Notes under the pieces: generated by a model
What the model saw: the letters and a program-made list of their open reading frames with translations, nothing else
The model's database searches: none
Told to the model about the DNA's origin: nothing
Made by a program: the position numbers and the translations under genes
From: JBHGAV01 sp041946685
GTDB taxonomy: Bacteria; Acidobacteriota; Terriglobia; Bryobacterales; Bryobacteraceae
Assembly: GCA_041946685.1 (NCBI GenBank)
Contig: JBHGAV010000003.1
Coordinates: 1-64,000, forward strand
Length of the DNA: 64,000 nucleotides
Direction of reading: 5' to 3'
Shown here: positions 1-7,348 of the stretch, in pieces
Numbering within the stretch: position 1 is the first letter of the stretch
How the letters are laid out: the number at the start of each line of letters is the position of its first letter

Positions 1-56
1 GAGTTGCCCCCACTAGAACCTGAATCTAGCGCGTCTGCCAATTCCGCCACATCCGC
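1..56 (-). tRNA. tRNA-Leu (anticodon CAG), partial
   Basis: Read on the minus strand, the gene begins GCGGATGTGGCGGAATTGGC at position 56, a typical bacterial tRNA-Leu 5' end with acceptor strand, D-stem and D-loop. The anticodon stem CTAGA/TCTAG encloses the loop TTCAGGT, giving anticodon CAG for Leu codon CUG. The long variable arm, T-arm and 3' end lie beyond the window edge. It is followed about 47 bases upstream by the end of the phosphatase gene, which is on the same strand. Confidence 0.93.
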
Positions 57-102
57 ATTACAGGCGGGTTCAATCTCATTGTCCTCGAGCGCGCAGGCAG
101 TG

Positions 103-495
103 TCAAATCTCGCGCAACTCCTCCAGCAGGTCGCGCACCAGGCCCTCGATCTGGTCGCGGACCCGGCGGTAGACCTTTTCGCTGCGCCCGATGGGATCGT
201 CCACATTCCACTCGCGAACCGGCACTCCGATTCCGTCCGGCAGCGGATAGCCGCTCATGTTGACGATCAGGTCGAAGCTCTCCAGGCGGACCCACTCCAA
301 CGGCTTGGGGAACTGATCCCCCAGGTCGATCTTCCTCTCGTCCATCACCACGCGCACCGGTGGAGCAATAATGACGGCCGGCATCAGGCCCGCGCTCTCC
401 ACCTCCCACACCCCCTCGCCATAGACCCGCGCGAAGCCCTCCGCCATCTGGCTGCGGCAGGAGTTCCCGAGGCAGACAAACAGGATGCGCTTCAC
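103..495 (-). CDS. Low-molecular-weight phosphotyrosine phosphatase / thioredoxin-type arsenate reductase family
   Basis: This 130-residue cytoplasmic protein has the LMW-PTP signature near its N-terminus: the P-loop CLGNSCRS (residues 8-15), with nucleophile Cys and the following Arg. The general-acid DP motif (WNVDDP) lies near residue 100. The length matches single-domain LMW-PTP/ArsC proteins. The GTG start overlaps the pdxT stop (GTGA), so it is translationally coupled as the last gene of the pyridoxal phosphate operon. Family members either dephosphorylate Tyr-phosphoproteins or reduce arsenate through Cys relay residues. Sequence alone does not separate the two, and no ars genes are nearby. 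Confidence 0.85.
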   Translation of the reverse strand: MKRILFVCLGNSCRSQMAEGFARVYGEGVWEVESAGLMPAVIIAPPVRVVMDERKIDLGDQFPKPLEWVRLESFDLIVNMSGYPLPDGIGVPVREWNVDDPIGRSEKVYRRVRDQIEGLVRDLLEELREI

Positions 496-1067
496 AAGGC
501 GGCCTTCTCGACAAACCGGCGATGGATGCGGCCGTCTCGGGCAAGCTCGGGATGGAAGGTCGCCGCCAGATGGAGACCTTCCTCCACCAGGACCGGCTCG
601 CCCTGGTAGCGAGCCAACACCCGCACCGACGGCCCCACGCGGCGGATAATCGGCGCGCGGATGAACACGGCTTCCAGCGGCCCGTCCTCGACGTCATCCA
701 ACACCGCAACGCGGCTGTCAAGCTGCCGCCCGTAGCCGTTACGCTCAACGTCGATGTCCATCAATCCGAGGCTCTCCTGTTCGGGGTGAGTGACGCGCGA
801 GGCCAGCAGGATCGCGCCGGCGCAGGTGCCGAAAATCGGCCGCCGCCGGCCGAAAGCAAGCAGAGTATCAAAGAGGTTCTCCTCCCTCAGAAGTCTCAAC
901 ATGGTGGTGCTCTCCCCGCCTGGGATCACCAGGGCAGCGGCGCTTTCCAGTTCCTCCGCAGAGCGCACCTCGAATCCATCGGCCCCGGCTCGCGCCAGGG
1001 CCGCACGGTGAGCCTCAAAGTCCCCTTGCAGCGCGAGAATGCCAATACGCGGGCGCGACATCACCAT
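492..1067 (-). CDS. pdxT: Pyridoxal 5'-phosphate synthase, glutaminase subunit PdxT
   Basis: This 191-residue class I glutamine amidotransferase hydrolyses glutamine and passes ammonia to PdxS for PLP synthesis from ribose 5-phosphate and glyceraldehyde 3-phosphate. Visible motifs are the N-terminal GILALQGDF, the oxyanion motif GGESTTM, the nucleophile region FGTCAGA (Cys near residue 82) and the His/Glu pair in TFHPE near residue 173, so the triad is intact. The start overlaps the pdxS stop. Either the ATG at 1067 or the third codon (ATG at 1061, in a TGATG overlap) could be used. The gene directly follows pdxS, as usual for the DXP-independent pathway. Confidence 0.96.
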   Translation of the reverse strand: MVMSRPRIGILALQGDFEAHRAALARAGADGFEVRSAEELESAAALVIPGGESTTMLRLLREENLFDTLLAFGRRRPIFGTCAGAILLASRVTHPEQESLGLMDIDVERNGYGRQLDSRVAVLDDVEDGPLEAVFIRAPIIRRVGPSVRVLARYQGEPVLVEEGLHLAATFHPELARDGRIHRRFVEKAAL

Positions 1068-1945
1068 CCGCGGGTCTGAAGAAGCTCGGATTCCTGGAGC
1101 TTAGCAACATCGATTCCGGGCATGCCCACCCCGAGCTCCTCGCTGGCTTCGAGCAGCTTCACCGGGTCGTTGAAGTAGGTCGCCGCCTTGACGATGGCGC
1201 GGGCGCGCGCCTCGGGGTCTTGGCTCTTGAAGATGCCCGAGCCGACGAACACCGCCTCCGCGCCGAGTTGCATGACGAGGGCAGCGTCGGCGGGCGTGGC
1301 GATGCCTCCGGCCGAAAAATTCGGCACCGGCAGCTTGCCGTGGACCGCGACGTACTCCACCAGTTCCAGCGGGGCCTGGAGCTTCTTGGACTCGGCCACC
1401 AGCTCCTCCTTGCCCAGCACCGTGAGCTGCTTCATCTCCTTCTGGATGGTGCGCATGTGGCGCACGGCCTCGACGATGTTGCCCGAGCCGGCCTCGCCCT
1501 TGGTGCGGATCATCGCCGCGCCCTCCGCAATGCGCCGCAGCGCTTCACCCAGGTTTCGCGCGCCGCAGACGAAGGGAACCTTGAAGCTGCGCTTGTCGAT
1601 GTGATGCTCTTCATCGGCGGGCGTGAGGACCTCGCTCTCATCGATGTAGTCCACCTCAAGAGCCTCCAGGATCCTGGCCTCCATAAAGTGGCCGATGCGT
1701 GCTTTGGCCATGACGGGGATGCTGACCGCCTGCATAATCTCGCGGATCTTGGTGACCAGGGCCATGCGCGCCACCCCGCCTTCCTTGCGGATATCGGCGG
1801 GGACGCGCTCCAGCGCCATCACCGCCGCCGCCCCCGCGCGCTCCGCGATCAACGCCTGCTCGGCGCTGGTGACGTCCATGATGACGCCGCCCTTCAGCAT
1901 CTCCGCCAAGCCGACCTTGACCCGAAAACTATCGTCCATATACAT
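1061..1945 (-). CDS. pdxS: Pyridoxal 5'-phosphate synthase, lyase subunit PdxS
   Basis: This 294-residue (beta/alpha)8 subunit condenses ribose 5-phosphate, glyceraldehyde 3-phosphate and PdxT-derived ammonia into PLP. Conserved stretches include GGVIMDV with the catalytic Asp, PVMAKARIGHF with the lysine that binds the pentose, IRTKGEAGSGN with the second lysine, and the phosphate-binding loop FVGSGIFKS. Length is normal for the family. The ATG at 1945 follows an AGGAGA Shine-Dalgarno at good spacing. It lies 14 bases downstream of the PdxR-like regulator on the same strand and overlaps pdxT. Confidence 0.97.
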   Translation of the reverse strand: MYMDDSFRVKVGLAEMLKGGVIMDVTSAEQALIAERAGAAAVMALERVPADIRKEGGVARMALVTKIREIMQAVSIPVMAKARIGHFMEARILEALEVDYIDESEVLTPADEEHHIDKRSFKVPFVCGARNLGEALRRIAEGAAMIRTKGEAGSGNIVEAVRHMRTIQKEMKQLTVLGKEELVAESKKLQAPLELVEYVAVHGKLPVPNFSAGGIATPADAALVMQLGAEAVFVGSGIFKSQDPEARARAIVKAATYFNDPVKLLEASEELGVGMPGIDVAKLQESELLQTRGW

Positions 1946-1959
1946 TGCTCTTCTCCTGA

Positions 1960-3450
1960 CTAAACCATCGCCGGAGCGGGCTCCCAGTGCCGCGAGGCAC
2001 GAAGCCGTTCCAACTCGCTCGAAAACAGTTTTCCTAGTATCTCCACGCCCTCCCGGATCTGGTCCGCGGAGAGGCCTGCGAAGCTAAGCCGCAGGCTTCC
2101 GGGCTCGTGGTGGGACACCTCAAAGTACCGTCCCGGCGCGTAGGTCACGCCGGCGCGCTCCGCCCTGCCGAGAAGCTCCGCCGCATCAAGGGGCACGGGC
2201 AGACGCACCCAGAGGTTCATTCCGCCTTCTGGACGGGTGAAGCGAGTTCCGGCCGGGAACATGCACTCACAGGCGGCGAGAACCGTCCTCAGGCGCTCGG
2301 CGCCGGCTGCAATCATGCGCTGCTTGTGCGCCGCGAGCCGTCCCGATTGGGCGAAACGCAACAGGACCGCCTGAGAGAGGTGATCCGTGTGCAGGTCCGC
2401 AAGCTGCTTGGCCTCCGCCAGCCGCCCGATGAGCTGCCGGGGCCCGGTCACCCACCCGACCCGCAACCCGGGGAAGGCAATCTTCGAGAAGCTGCGCATG
2501 AGGATCGTGTCACCGGACTCGTCCAACTGCCTCAACGACGGCACGGGCTGGCCTTCGTATCGCAGCTCACCGTAGGCATCGTTTTCGACGATCACGGTGC
2601 CGGCCGCGCCCGCCTCGGCCAGAATCGTGCGCCGTGCGGCGAGCGGGATCGTCGAGCCCGTCGGGTTCTGGAAGTTCGGAGTGACCACCAGGACTTTCGG
2701 CTTCTCCTGCTCCAGCGCGCGCCGGAGATGGTCCAGATCGATGCCCTGCGGCCCCACGGGGATCCCTACCACCCGAGCCCCGGCACGCAGCAGCAGGTTC
2801 TTGACGCCGGGATAGATGGGATCTTCCACCAGAACCGCGTCGCCCGCTTGCACGAGCACGCGCTGGACCAGGTCGAGGCCCTGCTGGCAGCCATTGGTGA
2901 TCAGGATGTCGTCCTGCGGCCGGGCGATGCCCTCGCGACTCGCCTCCGAGAACAGGTAGTCGCGCAGCGACGGGTAGCCGCCGGGAGAGCCGAGTTGAAG
3001 GATGGCGGCAGCCTGTGGACCGGCGAGGACCTCCCGGCAGGTTTCCTCAACTTCTTCCACGGGGAACAGGTTCTCCGCCGGGCGGGATGTGGCGAAACTA
3101 ATAGTCCCACTGGAAGGCAGGTTGAGTGGAGTCGAGAACCGGTCCGCAGGCTCCAGGAGACGATCCCAATTGATCCCGGGGTTGGCCAGCTGCGCCTGCC
3201 CAGCTACGAAGCTGCCTTTTCCAACGTGACCCTGGATCAGGCCCTCGGATTCAAGCAGTTCATAGGCCGCCGAGACGGTCGATCTGTTCAGGCCAAGCAG
3301 GCCAGCCATATCGCGGGTGGATGGCAACCTCTCCCCACGGGAGAGGCGCCCGCTGGCGATCCAATCCTTGTATTGGAGGAATAGTTGCCTATACAGAGGC
3401 ACTTCCGAGTTGGAGTCGAGTTGTGGACGCGGGAACACAGCCTCACTCAC
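1960..3450 (-). CDS. pdxR: MocR/PdxR-type GntR regulator with aminotransferase domain
   Basis: This 496-residue protein has an N-terminal GntR winged helix (about residues 16-85; PSTRDMAGLLGLNRSTVSAA is the recognition helix region). The rest is an aspartate-aminotransferase-like fold. The PLP lysine is retained in SFSKIAFPGLRVG. MocR proteins sense PLP or aminated ligands through this domain, and PdxR members control pdxST. Here the gene is the first of a pdxR-pdxS-pdxT operon rather than divergent from it, and a palindromic site lies immediately upstream, so autoregulation by PLP is likely. The start is GTG at 3450 with no Shine-Dalgarno. A TATAGT element 8 bases upstream suggests a leaderless message. 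The name pdxR rests on context. Confidence 0.88.
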   Translation of the reverse strand: MSEAVFPRPQLDSNSEVPLYRQLFLQYKDWIASGRLSRGERLPSTRDMAGLLGLNRSTVSAAYELLESEGLIQGHVGKGSFVAGQAQLANPGINWDRLLEPADRFSTPLNLPSSGTISFATSRPAENLFPVEEVEETCREVLAGPQAAAILQLGSPGGYPSLRDYLFSEASREGIARPQDDILITNGCQQGLDLVQRVLVQAGDAVLVEDPIYPGVKNLLLRAGARVVGIPVGPQGIDLDHLRRALEQEKPKVLVVTPNFQNPTGSTIPLAARRTILAEAGAAGTVIVENDAYGELRYEGQPVPSLRQLDESGDTILMRSFSKIAFPGLRVGWVTGPRQLIGRLAEAKQLADLHTDHLSQAVLLRFAQSGRLAAHKQRMIAAGAERLRTVLAACECMFPAGTRFTRPEGGMNLWVRLPVPLDAAELLGRAERAGVTYAPGRYFEVSHHEPGSLRLSFAGLSADQIREGVEILGKLFSSELERLRASRHWEPAPAMV

Positions 3451-3458
3451 TGGCTGCC

Positions 3459-3491
3459 ACTATACCATATTGGATGGTATATCGCCATCCA
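3459..3491 (-). promoter_or_regulatory. Promoter and double-palindrome operator of the pdxR-pdxS-pdxT operon
   Basis: On the plus strand, ATACCAT (3462-3468) and ATGGTAT (3474-3480) form a perfect inverted repeat with a 5-base centre. TGGATGG (3471-3477) and CCATCCA (3485-3491) form a second, overlapping perfect inverted repeat with a 7-base centre. On the minus strand TGGTATAGT (3467-3459) reads as an extended -10 element ending 8 bases before the GTG start. The operator therefore covers the promoter. ATACCA half-sites are known for the MocR protein GabR; applying that here is inference. Confidence 0.6.
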
Positions 3492-3554
3492 ACCCTCAGC
3501 CCATGGCTTCCCACAGGTGAGCTGGGCACCCGCGCCCGCGCCAAAAGAACTCTG

Positions 3555-4232
3555 TTACTGTGCCAGCTTCTTGAAGCAGAGGAACCAGTCCACGCAACGA
3601 ACCGCCGGGTCCTTCCCGGTGACGCGCTCTTTGGCCGCGCCGCACGAGCCGGGCGGGGGGACGATCACCTCCTCGCCGGGTTGCCAGTCGGCCGGGGTGG
3701 CGACCTGGTGTGCGTCGGAGGTCTGCATGGCGATGAGCAGGCGCTTCAGTTCCTGAAAGTTCCGCCCGTTGCTCAGCGGATAGTAAAGAATGGCCCGGAC
3801 CGTGCCCTTCGGGTCAATGAAGAACACCGCGCGGACCGCCTGGGTGTTGCTGGCAGACGGCTGAAGCATCCCGTACCTGCGCGAGACCTCCATCGTTAGG
3901 TCCGAGATTACGGGGAACGTGACCTCGACGTCCTTCATGTTCCGAAACTGGACCTTCTCCTTGATGGTCCGAAGCCAGGCGATGTGGCTGAAAGTGCTGT
4001 CGATGGAAAGGCCGACCAGTTCGCAGTTCAGCTTCTTGAACTCGTCCTGCATTGAGGCGAAGGTCATGAACTCCGTGGTGCATACGGGAGTGAAGTCGGC
4101 CGGATGACTGAAAAGGATGACCCACTTGCCCTTGTAGTCCTCCGGAAACTGAATGGGACCCTGAGTGGTCTCCGCAGTGAACGAGGGCGCCGGTTCGCCG
4201 ATCAGGGGTAGTCTGGTGCTCGCATCTGTCAT
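3555..4232 (-). CDS. Peroxiredoxin, Prx6/archaeal 2-Cys-like type
   Basis: This 225-residue AhpC/TSA-family peroxidase reduces H2O2 and organic hydroperoxides. The peroxidatic motif FTPVCTTE (Cys near residue 48) and the C-terminal extension of Prx6-type proteins are present. Extra cysteines in RCVDWFLCFKK near the C-terminus could act as resolving residues, as described for the archaeal enzymes. I chose ATG 4232 over the longer frame because AGGAGG lies 10 bases upstream and the sequence before it does not resemble the family. It is codirectional with the pdx operon, but the 104-base gap holds a promoter, so it is probably separate. Confidence 0.92.
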   Translation of the reverse strand: MTDASTRLPLIGEPAPSFTAETTQGPIQFPEDYKGKWVILFSHPADFTPVCTTEFMTFASMQDEFKKLNCELVGLSIDSTFSHIAWLRTIKEKVQFRNMKDVEVTFPVISDLTMEVSRRYGMLQPSASNTQAVRAVFFIDPKGTVRAILYYPLSNGRNFQELKRLLIAMQTSDAHQVATPADWQPGEEVIVPPPGSCGAAKERVTGKDPAVRCVDWFLCFKKLAQ

Positions 4233-4328
4233 AGGGGATAAGCCTCCTGCAACGAAGATGCAAGTTCGGGCAAGCGGTGACAATCATTCTCCGTTGCGCA
4301 GCCGGCCTCGCCAAGGGGAGCGTCGAGC

Positions 4329-4729
4329 CTAATTCTTCCGCCAGATGACACGCCGGAGAGAGTTCGAGCCGTCGTCGCTGACCAGCAAGGCCCCACCCTT
4401 GCCGACGGCCACTCCGACCGGTGCCACGAGCCATGCTCGGCGGCGAAAGCGTGGCCGCGGAACTCAGGGGGAGACATCCGGCCGTCGCAGAAGACCATCC
4501 CCGGCAGGGAGGACGCCCGACGGCCTGGGGGTCGGCCGGGGGAGACTCACTCCGTCGGCCGACTCGCCGGGCTTGGGGAGATCGGCCACCGTGATCTCGC
4601 GCCAAACGCCGGCTTCCCCTGCCGGAAGTCGGTGAACGCGTCCCGGCCATTAGGTACGAGCTGAGCGGATACCGCCTCCCAGGCCAGTGACACCAACAAT
4701 GTCGCAGGGACCCAGAAACTCAGGCGCAC
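4329..4729 (-). pseudogene. Decayed PQQ-type sugar (glucose/sorbosone) dehydrogenase
   Basis: The remnant starts with GAGGAGG, a GTG at 4729 and a clean signal peptide ending VSAQ, followed by FTDFRQGKP. A one-base loss near 4608-4615 shifts the frame, after which WREITVADLPKPGESADGV is readable (about 4604-4550). A third piece in another frame reads EFRGHAFAAEHGSW (about 4465-4424), then VGVAVGKGGALLVSDDGSN (about 4418-4360), ending RKN and TAG at 4331-4329. These blocks match the N-terminal and C-terminal ends of secreted PQQ sugar dehydrogenases, which are roughly 400 residues or more. The middle is deleted and the frame is broken at least twice. This region is otherwise gene-free. Confidence 0.75.
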
Positions 4730-4833
4730 TCCGCTAAACCCTCCTCTTTGCCTTCTTTCTCAACGGTCCAGACCGCCGAAAAAAAGATTGCCGTGCGTCG
4801 CGCATTCAAGTACCTTATCTCTACGGAGGAATC

Positions 4834-5682
4834 ATGGCTTTCTGCACAAACTGCGGCTCCTCAATGGAGGGCCAGTTCTGTCCCAACTGCGGCGCCAAAG
4901 CCGGCGCGCCTGCTCCTCAGCCGGTCCAGCCAGCCGCCCCAGCGCCCGTAGCCCCGCCGCCGAGCGCTCCCCCCAAAAAGACCAGCCCGCTGATCTGGGT
5001 GCTGGTGGGCTGCGGCGGTCTGATCGTGATCGTCATCCTGGTTCTATTCGCGTTCGGTTTCTTCGTTTCGCGCAAGGCGTCCGAGTTCAGCAAGAATCCG
5101 GGCTTCGCCGCGGCCAAGATGATGGCATCGATGAACCCAAATGTCGACCTCGTAAAGGCGGACGAGAGCACCGGCAAGATCACCCTGCGCGACAAGAAGA
5201 CGGGCAAGACCGTGACCCTGGATTTCCAGGACATCCAGAAGGGACGCATCTCCTTCGAGGGTGAGGACGGCGAGCGGGTGGACATCCGCGGCAACGGGGA
5301 AGGCGCAACGGGATCGGTGACGGTAGAGGGACGCGATGGAACCATGCGTTTCGGCCAGGGCTCCCTCTCCAGCGTCCCCAGTTGGGTGCCCAGGTACCCT
5401 GGCGCGGAATCCGCGGGAACCTTCGCCATGCAAGCCGGAAACGAAGCGGGAGGCACGTTCCAGCTCAAGTGCAACGATCCGGTGAGCCAGGTAGCCGCCT
5501 ACTACGAACGCGAGATGCGAAGCGCCGGCATGAAAGTCGAGAAGCATTCGATGCAGGCCGACAACCGCAGCGTGCAGACGATAGCCGGGACCGACGAGGG
5601 CAGCGGCCGCGGCGTAACCGCCTCGATCAGTTCCAGCGACGAGGGCACGGTCATCACGACCATCTACCAGACCAACCGCTGA
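4834..5682 (+). CDS. Zinc-ribbon membrane-anchored protein of unknown function
   Basis: This 282-residue protein starts at an ATG behind an ACGGAGGAATC Shine-Dalgarno. Residues 4-19 form a CxxC...CxxC zinc ribbon (CTNC and CPNC). A Pro/Ala-rich linker follows, then one transmembrane helix at about residues 50-75. The remaining 200 residues are a charged, beta-rich domain predicted to be outside the membrane, followed by a section resembling repeated lipoprotein-like folds (WVPRYPGAE onward). Many bacteria have proteins with this layout, usually of unknown role. The ribbon would stay in the cytoplasm while the C-terminal domain faces the periplasm. No enzymatic motif is visible. Confidence 0.8.
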   Translation: MAFCTNCGSSMEGQFCPNCGAKAGAPAPQPVQPAAPAPVAPPPSAPPKKTSPLIWVLVGCGGLIVIVILVLFAFGFFVSRKASEFSKNPGFAAAKMMASMNPNVDLVKADESTGKITLRDKKTGKTVTLDFQDIQKGRISFEGEDGERVDIRGNGEGATGSVTVEGRDGTMRFGQGSLSSVPSWVPRYPGAESAGTFAMQAGNEAGGTFQLKCNDPVSQVAAYYEREMRSAGMKVEKHSMQADNRSVQTIAGTDEGSGRGVTASISSSDEGTVITTIYQTNR

Positions 5683-5698
5683 GCGGAGGCATTGGCCC

Positions 5699-6328
5699 GT
5701 GGCGAGGCCGAGCAGCGCGGCAAGAGCAGTTCCGGTTCTCGCCTTGTGCCTCTCGGCCGCCGGTTCTCTGGAGGCTGTAGACCCGGCCGCCGGGAGGCTT
5801 CTTGTCGCCAGCCGCAAGGTGTCCGATCCAGCGTTTGCCGGGACCGTGGTTCTGCTGATCCGTCACGACAGCCGGGGCGCAATGGGCCTCATCCTCAATC
5901 GGCAGTCCGAGATCCCGCTTTCGAAGTTGTTTCCGGGGTTGCCTAGCCCGGCAAACGCCTCTGATCCTGTCTTCCTTGGCGGGCCTGTGGGGAGAACGGG
6001 GGTGATCGGCCTGGTGCGGTCCAGCGTCGCTCCCGCGGGCGCAGGCCTCGTCTTCTCAGATGTTCTCATGATTGTGAACCGAGAACCTCTGAGCCAGACC
6101 ATCGCCGCCGGAGCAAGACCCGACAAGTTTCGCGCCTATCTGGGCTATTCGGGCTGGACCACGGGCAGGCTTCCGGCGGAGGTCGAGGCGGGGTCGTGGC
6201 ACGTGCTGCCGGCCACCACTCGCCTGGTCTTTGACCCGGACCCGCCTACTCTTTGGCCCCGCCTGATGCGGCGGATCGAAAGCCTGAGCGCAGGAAGGCC
6301 GGCCGCTACCAGACGATCTGGCGCTTGA
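5699..6328 (+). CDS. AlgH/YqgE (UPF0301) family protein with signal peptide
   Basis: This 209-residue protein has the family core: RLLVASRKVSDPAFAGTVV, GAMGLILNR and VFLGGPVG. Canonical YqgE proteins are cytoplasmic and start almost directly at this core. Here about 27 residues precede it, with arginines, a hydrophobic run (VPVLALCLSAAG) and a likely cleavage site after SLEA, so export is predicted. The GTG start follows GGAGG at 10 bases. The 3' end overlaps the convergent GH43-like gene by 23 bases. The family's molecular function is not established. Confidence 0.83.
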   Translation: MARPSSAARAVPVLALCLSAAGSLEAVDPAAGRLLVASRKVSDPAFAGTVVLLIRHDSRGAMGLILNRQSEIPLSKLFPGLPSPANASDPVFLGGPVGRTGVIGLVRSSVAPAGAGLVFSDVLMIVNREPLSQTIAAGARPDKFRAYLGYSGWTTGRLPAEVEAGSWHVLPATTRLVFDPDPPTLWPRLMRRIESLSAGRPAATRRSGA

Positions 6329-7328
6329 TCCGCACCGTGTCGCCGGTGTCTTCCAGCTCGAACAGCTTTCCCTTGGCGCGGTTGAACGGCTGGTGCAGGA
6401 TCAGCATGAGCCGGTTGTCGAAACTCGTGAAGATCATGCCGTGGCCGCTGTCCTCGCCGACCAGCACGTCGCCCTGCGTCCACGGCCCCTTCAGCGTGCC
6501 CGAGGCCGAATGCGCCAGGGTCTCAACGTAAAGGCCGTCCCGGTAGCTGGACCAGATCATGAGCAGCTTGCCAGTTTTCGTGCGGTAGAATTGCGGCCCG
6601 TCGGTGACATAGGTCCGCTGCCGCACAGCGGCCTTCTGCTGATCCGCCAACCAGGGAGCGTCCGAGGCCTTGAACAGGAAGATCGGCGGCCCCGCGGCCT
6701 CGGAGAGATCCGGCTTCAGCGGTACGGCTTCGATCGTCCCGTCGAGCATCTGAATCCACTCGTGCGCGTACACCATCCAGGGCGTGCCGTCCTCGACGAA
6801 GAGCGTGCCGTCCAGGGTCATATAGTCCTCGGGTGTCTGCATCTTGGGTCCATGCACCTGAAACGGCCCGTCGGGCGAGCCGGCTACGGCAATCTGCGTG
6901 GCGCGCAGGTGGTGCGGCGCGTTGACCTTCTGGTAGATCGGCCGCAGTTCCGGAGGCGGTGCGCTGGGGATGAGCCTGTCCCGGTTATGCAGGGTGACGA
7001 AGAGGTAGAACTTGCCCTTGTATTCGTGTACCTCGGGAGCCCAGGCGCCGTGGGCGGGGTTGGCCCACATGCCGGGAGGGACAACGAACACCAAGTAGGG
7101 CCCCTCCCAAGCGTCCAGATCCTTGCTCTTGTAGGCCATCACACCGGCGCCCTTGCCGCCCGTGATGTTCCCTCCTGCGCTGTTGTAGAGGTAGTAGGTT
7201 CTGCTTTCCTTGTGCGCCAGAACGAAGGGATCGTGCAGGGAGAAGTCACCGAGCTTCATGCCCGTCTTCACTTGCGGCTGGGCAAGCACCGGAAAAGCCA
7301 GAACCGGAATGAGCCACGTCGCTTTCAT
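6306..7328 (-). CDS. Glycoside hydrolase family 43-like secreted enzyme (copy 1)
   Basis: This 340-residue protein has a signal peptide (residues 1-16, ending VLAQ). The five-bladed beta-propeller signatures of GH43 are present: LHDPFVLA with the likely catalytic Asp, WAPEVHEYKGKFYLF, LDGTLFVEDGTPWMVY, YAHEWIQMLDGT, VTDGPQFYRT and GHGMIFTSFD. GH43 members cleave arabinan, xylan and related side chains in the periplasm or outside. It lies 20 bases downstream of the paralogous copy 2, in a glycosyltransferase-GH43-GH43 operon. I see no obvious loss of motif residues here. The substrate cannot be fixed from sequence. Confidence 0.85.
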   Translation of the reverse strand: MKATWLIPVLAFPVLAQPQVKTGMKLGDFSLHDPFVLAHKESRTYYLYNSAGGNITGGKGAGVMAYKSKDLDAWEGPYLVFVVPPGMWANPAHGAWAPEVHEYKGKFYLFVTLHNRDRLIPSAPPPELRPIYQKVNAPHHLRATQIAVAGSPDGPFQVHGPKMQTPEDYMTLDGTLFVEDGTPWMVYAHEWIQMLDGTIEAVPLKPDLSEAAGPPIFLFKASDAPWLADQQKAAVRQRTYVTDGPQFYRTKTGKLLMIWSSYRDGLYVETLAHSASGTLKGPWTQGDVLVGEDSGHGMIFTSFDNRLMLILHQPFNRAKGKLFELEDTGDTVRIKRQIVW

Positions 7329-7348
7329 GGTCGTTCAGTCTCCCTTCG

